A DNA stretch of 21,122 nt from Prevotella sp. UBA1378 (GTDB taxonomy: Bacteria > Bacteroidota > Bacteroidia > Bacteroidales > Bacteroidaceae). The translations under genes were made by a program, and so were the position numbers. The notes under the pieces are model-generated. The model ran no database searches, was not told the DNA's origin, and was given only the letters and a program-made list of their open reading frames with translations. This document shows, in pieces, positions 17,527 to 21,122 of the stretch; the stretch's first letter is position 1; each line of letters starts with the position of its first letter. The stretch lies in contig DBRC01000012.1 of the NCBI GenBank assembly GCA_002305505.1, positions 9,776-30,897 of the forward strand, in the 5' to 3' direction.

Positions 17527-19818
17527 ATGAAACGGACATATCTGTTCAAAGGAATACTGGGCGCAACCCTCCTGCTCGGCACCGCCACAGCCTCTGCCGG
17601 CGGGGGGAGCCCCGTTGCACCGCAGCCCTTCACCGGGGATACCGATAAAAAAACGCCGGAAGACGGGTTCATAGCCAACCTCATGTCTAAAATGACCTTG
17701 AAAGAGAAGATAGGGCAGTTGTCGCAGTATGTGGGCCGCGAACTGCTGACAGGCCCCGAGAGCGGCCTGCTCTCCGACTCACTGCTGGAAAACGGCATGA
17801 TTGGCTCTATCCTCAACATTGAAGGAGTGGAGAACCTGAGAAAGATACAGGAGAAGAACATGCGGAAATCGCGCTTGAAAATCCCTATTCTTTTCGCGTT
17901 CGACGTGATTCACGGGTTCAAAACAATATACCCTACCCCTTTGGCTGAGTCGTGTTCATGGGATTTAGACCTCATGTTCCGCACGGCAAAAGCAGCAGCC
18001 ATCGAGGCCTCAGCATCCGGAATCCAGTGGACCTTTGCCCCAATGGTCGACATTGCGCGCGACCCCCGTTGGGGACGCGTGGTTGAAGGTGCGGGCGAAG
18101 ACACCTACCTGGGCTGTAAAATCGCAGAGGCCCGCGTAAAGGGGTTTCAGTGGAACCTGTGGCAACCGGATGCACTGATTGCCTGCGCCAAGCATTTCGC
18201 CGCTTACGGCGCACCCCAAGCCGGGCGCGACTACGCACCGGTAGACATGTCCAACGCCACGTTGGCAGAGGTCTACCTGCCTCCTTTCAAGGCTTGTGCG
18301 GATGCCGGGGTGAAAACCTTCATGGCTTCGTTTAACGACATCAACGGAATCCCTGCTACAGGAAACAAGTGGCTGCTCACGGACCTTCTGCGTAACCAGT
18401 GGGGCTTCGGGGGCTTCGTGGTGAGCGATTGGAACGGCGTCGTACAGTTAAAGACGCAGGCTGTGGTGGAAGATGAGAAAGGAGCAGCGGCCCTTGCACT
18501 GAACGCCGGCATCGACATGGATATGACGGATGGCCTTTACAATGCCCATCTGGCCAAGGCCGTTGAAGAGGGGAGCGTATCGGTAAGTACGATAGATGCT
18601 GCCGTGAAGCGCATTCTTTCCATCAAATACAAGCTCGGCCTGTTCGACAATCCGTACCGTTTCTTTGATGAGGGGCGCGAGAAAAAGGAGGCGAAGAATG
18701 CCCAACAGATGGCCATTGCCAAGGAAGCCGCATTAAAGTCGGCCGTACTGCTGAAAAATGAGAACAAGATTCTTCCCCTCTCCAGGTCCATCAGGAACAT
18801 TGCGCTGGTGGGGCCGTTAGCCGACAACCAGGCCGAAGTGATGGGTTCCTGGAAAGCACGCGGACAGGCAGAAGATGTCGTTTCCGTATATCAAGGACTG
18901 AAAAACAAGCTGGGCGATAAGGTAAAGATCACGCATGTACGAGGTTGCGACTTCAGCGACACAAGCAGGAAAGGGTTCGCCGAGGCTGTAAAGGCGGCAG
19001 AACGGAGCGACATTGTGATTGCCGTCATGGGCGAAAAAGCACTGATGAGCGGGGAGTCGCGCAGCCGTGCATACCTCGGCCTCCCCGGCGTCCAGCAGGA
19101 ATTGCTCGACACCCTCAAAAGTACAGGCAAGCCGGTAGTTACCATCCTCATGAACGGGAGGCCCCTGGTGCTTTCCAAGGCGGCTCCTGTTTCCGACGCA
19201 ATCCTTGAAACTTGGTTCCTCGGCACACAGGCCGGCAACGCCATTGCCGACATCCTTGCCGGAGACTATAACCCGTCCGGCAAACTCACGACGTCTTTCC
19301 CACAGGCCGAAGGGCAAATCCCCAACCACTACAACTACAAGCGTTCCGGGCGTCCCGGGAACATGGAAAGGGCATCGACAGTGCGCCACATAGACCTCAG
19401 GAACGAAAACCTTTATCCCTTTGGCTACGGATTGAGCTACACAGAGTATAAATATGATAATTACACCTGTCCCGATACGTTTAATGACGACGGGAAGCTG
19501 ACCGTGTCGGTTGATGTTACCAATGTAGGCGGGTTCGATGGCGAGGAGGTGGTGCAGCTCTATGTTTCCGACATCGTTGCCACGATGGTGCGCCCCGAAA
19601 AGGAGCTGAAGGGGTTCAAGAAAGTAAGCATCCCGCGCGGGAAAACGGTGAGGGTAGAGATTGAGCTGGATGCCCGTGAACTTGGTTTCTGGACTAACAG
19701 CATGGAATACAAAGTGGAACCCGGCGACTTCTCTATCATGATCGGCCCCAACAGTCAGGAGCTACAGTCGCATACTGCGGCTTTAAGGAAGGTCCCGGAC
19801 GACTTCCGCAAGAAGTAA
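17527..19818 (+). CDS. bglX: Glycoside hydrolase family 3 beta-glucosidase, BglX type
   Basis: A periplasmic retaining beta-glucosidase that removes glucose from the non-reducing end of beta-gluco-oligosaccharides. Signal peptide to about A24 (TASA before GGG). The N-terminal barrel has SKMTLKEKIGQLSQ, RDPRWGR at 178-184, AKHFAAYG near 221-228 and the nucleophile D301 in VVSDWNG. The second domain carries the probable acid/base E510 in MSGESRSR and FPFGYGLSYT-type residues near 631-639. A fibronectin-III-like domain follows at about 665-745 (VVQLYVSDIVATMVRPEKEL). Length (763) and motif order closely follow E. coli BglX from memory (for example LMNGRPL and DAILETWF). The family is certain. 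Bacteroidota BglX-like enzymes vary in linkage and sugar preference, so glucose is likely but not proven. It lies 45 bases after the GH2 gene. Confidence 0.93.
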   Translation: MKRTYLFKGILGATLLLGTATASAGGGSPVAPQPFTGDTDKKTPEDGFIANLMSKMTLKEKIGQLSQYVGRELLTGPESGLLSDSLLENGMIGSILNIEGVENLRKIQEKNMRKSRLKIPILFAFDVIHGFKTIYPTPLAESCSWDLDLMFRTAKAAAIEASASGIQWTFAPMVDIARDPRWGRVVEGAGEDTYLGCKIAEARVKGFQWNLWQPDALIACAKHFAAYGAPQAGRDYAPVDMSNATLAEVYLPPFKACADAGVKTFMASFNDINGIPATGNKWLLTDLLRNQWGFGGFVVSDWNGVVQLKTQAVVEDEKGAAALALNAGIDMDMTDGLYNAHLAKAVEEGSVSVSTIDAAVKRILSIKYKLGLFDNPYRFFDEGREKKEAKNAQQMAIAKEAALKSAVLLKNENKILPLSRSIRNIALVGPLADNQAEVMGSWKARGQAEDVVSVYQGLKNKLGDKVKITHVRGCDFSDTSRKGFAEAVKAAERSDIVIAVMGEKALMSGESRSRAYLGLPGVQQELLDTLKSTGKPVVTILMNGRPLVLSKAAPVSDAILETWFLGTQAGNAIADILAGDYNPSGKLTTSFPQAEGQIPNHYNYKRSGRPGNMERASTVRHIDLRNENLYPFGYGLSYTEYKYDNYTCPDTFNDDGKLTVSVDVTNVGGFDGEEVVQLYVSDIVATMVRPEKELKGFKKVSIPRGKTVRVEIELDARELGFWTNSMEYKVEPGDFSIMIGPNSQELQSHTAALRKVPDDFRKK

Positions 19819-19845
19819 TACAAGGAATTATTAAAACATACAACA

Positions 19846-21063
19846 ATGAGTATCACAAGCCATAACCAGCATTTAGGGCTCCTGTTTGCAGTTTTGCTGA
19901 TAGGGTTGCCCATCGGAGCCACGGAGTTTGATGATTGGGATCCTATCACACAGATTCAAAAGGAAAACTTCTACATTTACATCGTCTTCGGGCAATCCAA
20001 TGCCGAAGGCTTTGCAGCACAGCCTTTATACGAAGACAGGATACCCAACCCGAACCTGAAAAACCTCATTGCATACGACAACTATGAAAACGAGGACGCT
20101 ACCGGGGCCAACGACTCGCACCTTGGGGAATGGGAATCGGTCTCCGAACCCAACTGCCGCAAGTCCAAACGGTTTCCAACGGCTTTCAGTTGGGTTAAGG
20201 CGTTCGGCGAAGAAATGCTTGCCAGGAATCCCGGCAAGAAGTTCGGCTTCGTCCACGTGGCCGTAGCCAGCGCAGGAATACGGCTGTTTGATAAAAGCCT
20301 GTATGCTGCATACATGGATGGGACACAAACAAACCCCGCCCCGGATGCCAACGCCCGTAAGAAGGCTAAATATGCCTATGGAGGTAATCCCTACCAACGA
20401 ATCATAGACATGGCCAAGATAGCCCAGCAGTATGGCACCATCAAAGGTATCCTCATGCACCAAGGCGAGGCCGACGGCTGGAAGCCGTTCTGGCCATCCG
20501 AGGTAAAGAAAGTATATAAGGACATGCTCAAAGACTTATCCTTAAAAGCCTCCGACGTGCCCCTTATATTCGGGGAGCCGACCGCAGGGAACGGCCCTAT
20601 CGCCAATCAAGACGCCATCGTTACGGAGGGCAATACCTACTACATCCCGAACTGCTATAAGGTGGAAGCACTGGATTTGCCCTATATCCCGGACAACAAG
20701 CTCCACTTTACGCGCGAGGGTTATATGGAATTAGGTAAGAGATATGCCGGGAAGGCGACGGAAAGGCTCATTGCCGCAGGCATCGGAAGCATCACGGTAC
20801 CGTATCCCCTTTCCCGCGAGCAAGTCGTTGTAACGATTAAAAGCATGGGCAACGGCCTAATGGAAGCCCAGTCCACATTGCCTTTAGTAAAAGTGAAGGC
20901 CTATTCCCTTGATGGGGCTTGCCTGGAAGAGAAAGACATTGCCTCCCTGTCGGAAGTGGAAATAAAGGTTCCTGCCGCTCATGCCCAACCAATGATAATG
21001 GAATTCCATGCAGCCAACGGGAGCAAGTCTGCCGTAAAAGTTTTCCACCTGTACGGTTGGTAA
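19846..21063 (+). CDS. SGNH-family acetylesterase (SASA / CE6-like)
   Basis: Probable carbohydrate esterase removing acetyl groups from the glycan or its oligosaccharides so that the glycosidases can act. A signal peptide (hydrophobic 10-24, cleavage near A25) leads to the SGNH-fold domain. The catalytic serine is S51 in VFGQSNAEG, the hallmark of the sialate O-acetylesterase/CE6 group (DUF303). A second family block is MHQGEADGW at 204-212. The histidine is H287 in PDNKLHFTREGY. The usual DxxH spacing would place an Asp at 284, but N284 is found there; D283 is one residue further away. After about residue 315 there is a small beta-rich C-terminal domain of unknown role. Despite the family name, sialate is not implied; xylan and other glycan acetylesterases share this fold. 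It is the last complete gene, 27 bases after the GH3 gene. Confidence 0.85.
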   Translation: MSITSHNQHLGLLFAVLLIGLPIGATEFDDWDPITQIQKENFYIYIVFGQSNAEGFAAQPLYEDRIPNPNLKNLIAYDNYENEDATGANDSHLGEWESVSEPNCRKSKRFPTAFSWVKAFGEEMLARNPGKKFGFVHVAVASAGIRLFDKSLYAAYMDGTQTNPAPDANARKKAKYAYGGNPYQRIIDMAKIAQQYGTIKGILMHQGEADGWKPFWPSEVKKVYKDMLKDLSLKASDVPLIFGEPTAGNGPIANQDAIVTEGNTYYIPNCYKVEALDLPYIPDNKLHFTREGYMELGKRYAGKATERLIAAGIGSITVPYPLSREQVVVTIKSMGNGLMEAQSTLPLVKVKAYSLDGACLEEKDIASLSEVEIKVPAAHAQPMIMEFHAANGSKSAVKVFHLYGW

Positions 21064-21122
21064 ATCCCCCGGCCCCACTATTTTCATTGATATTACAGGC
21101 TCACCTGCATAACCCTGTGTTT
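21064..21122. other. Right-edge non-coding stretch
   Basis: No gene starts or ends here. A short pairing, ACAGG at 21095-21099 with CCTGT at 21114-21118, is followed by GTTT at the window edge. The 5-base stem with a 14-base loop is too weak to call a terminator, and the window ends before any T-run could be seen. Whether the operon continues is unknown. Confidence 0.25.

Noticed and set aside
19846..21063. Reading the esterase as proof of a sialic-acid substrate
   Set aside because: The SASA family name is historical. Many members act on acetylated plant or bacterial glycans, and no sialidase or sialate pathway gene is present.
21095..21122. Hairpin at the right edge as an operon terminator
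   Set aside because: The stem is 5 bases and the window ends right after GTTT, so no T-run can be confirmed.

Overview
This window is a polysaccharide utilization locus (PUL) from a member of the Bacteroidota, most likely the order Bacteroidales. The evidence is two SusC/SusD-type outer-membrane glycan-uptake pairs, a SusE/SusF-like surface lipoprotein, a FecR-type anti-sigma factor, Bacteroidales-style lipoprotein signals, and AT-rich translation starts with no Shine-Dalgarno pattern. Base composition looks about half G+C or slightly more, which is higher than typical Bacteroides. One enzyme ends in a tail resembling a type IX secretion sorting signal. Together these lean towards Prevotellaceae or another higher-GC Bacteroidales group, but the genus cannot be fixed from the sequence.

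Layout, all on the + strand with no gene-free stretch over 300 bases: (1) 1-145, a leader with no recognisable gene; (2) 146-1093, FecR-like anti-sigma factor; (3) 1199-6391, SusC-like transporter with an N-terminal STN signalling domain plus its SusD-like partner; (4) 6427-10944, a second SusC/SusD pair whose SusC lacks the STN and carboxypeptidase-D-like N-terminal domains; (5) 10972-13002, a SusE/SusF-like lipoprotein with repeated modules; (6) 13088-21063, four exported enzymes: GH16 endo-glycanase, GH2 exo-glycosidase, GH3 BglX-type beta-glucosidase and an SGNH/SASA (CE6-like) acetylesterase. From the first susC onward the gaps are only 6-85 bases, which suggests one long transcription unit.

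How the parts probably work together (inference from well-studied PULs): the first SusC senses its ligand and signals through its STN domain to the FecR protein. FecR would release an ECF sigma factor whose gene is not in the window and is presumably just upstream. The SusD and SusE-like lipoproteins capture glycan on the surface, GH16 cuts it, and the two SusC/D complexes import oligosaccharides. In the periplasm the esterase removes acyl groups and the GH2 and GH3 enzymes trim sugars from the ends. The target looks like an acetylated, beta-linked glucan or glucose/galactose polymer, but the exact substrate is not readable from sequence.

I see no mobile element, CRISPR array, tRNA, rRNA or broken gene. 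The most unusual points are the non-standard GH16 with its duplicated C-terminal domain and sorting-like tail, the internally duplicated SusE/F-like protein, the asymmetric pair of SusC proteins, and an Asn where the catalytic Asp of the esterase DxxH motif is expected.
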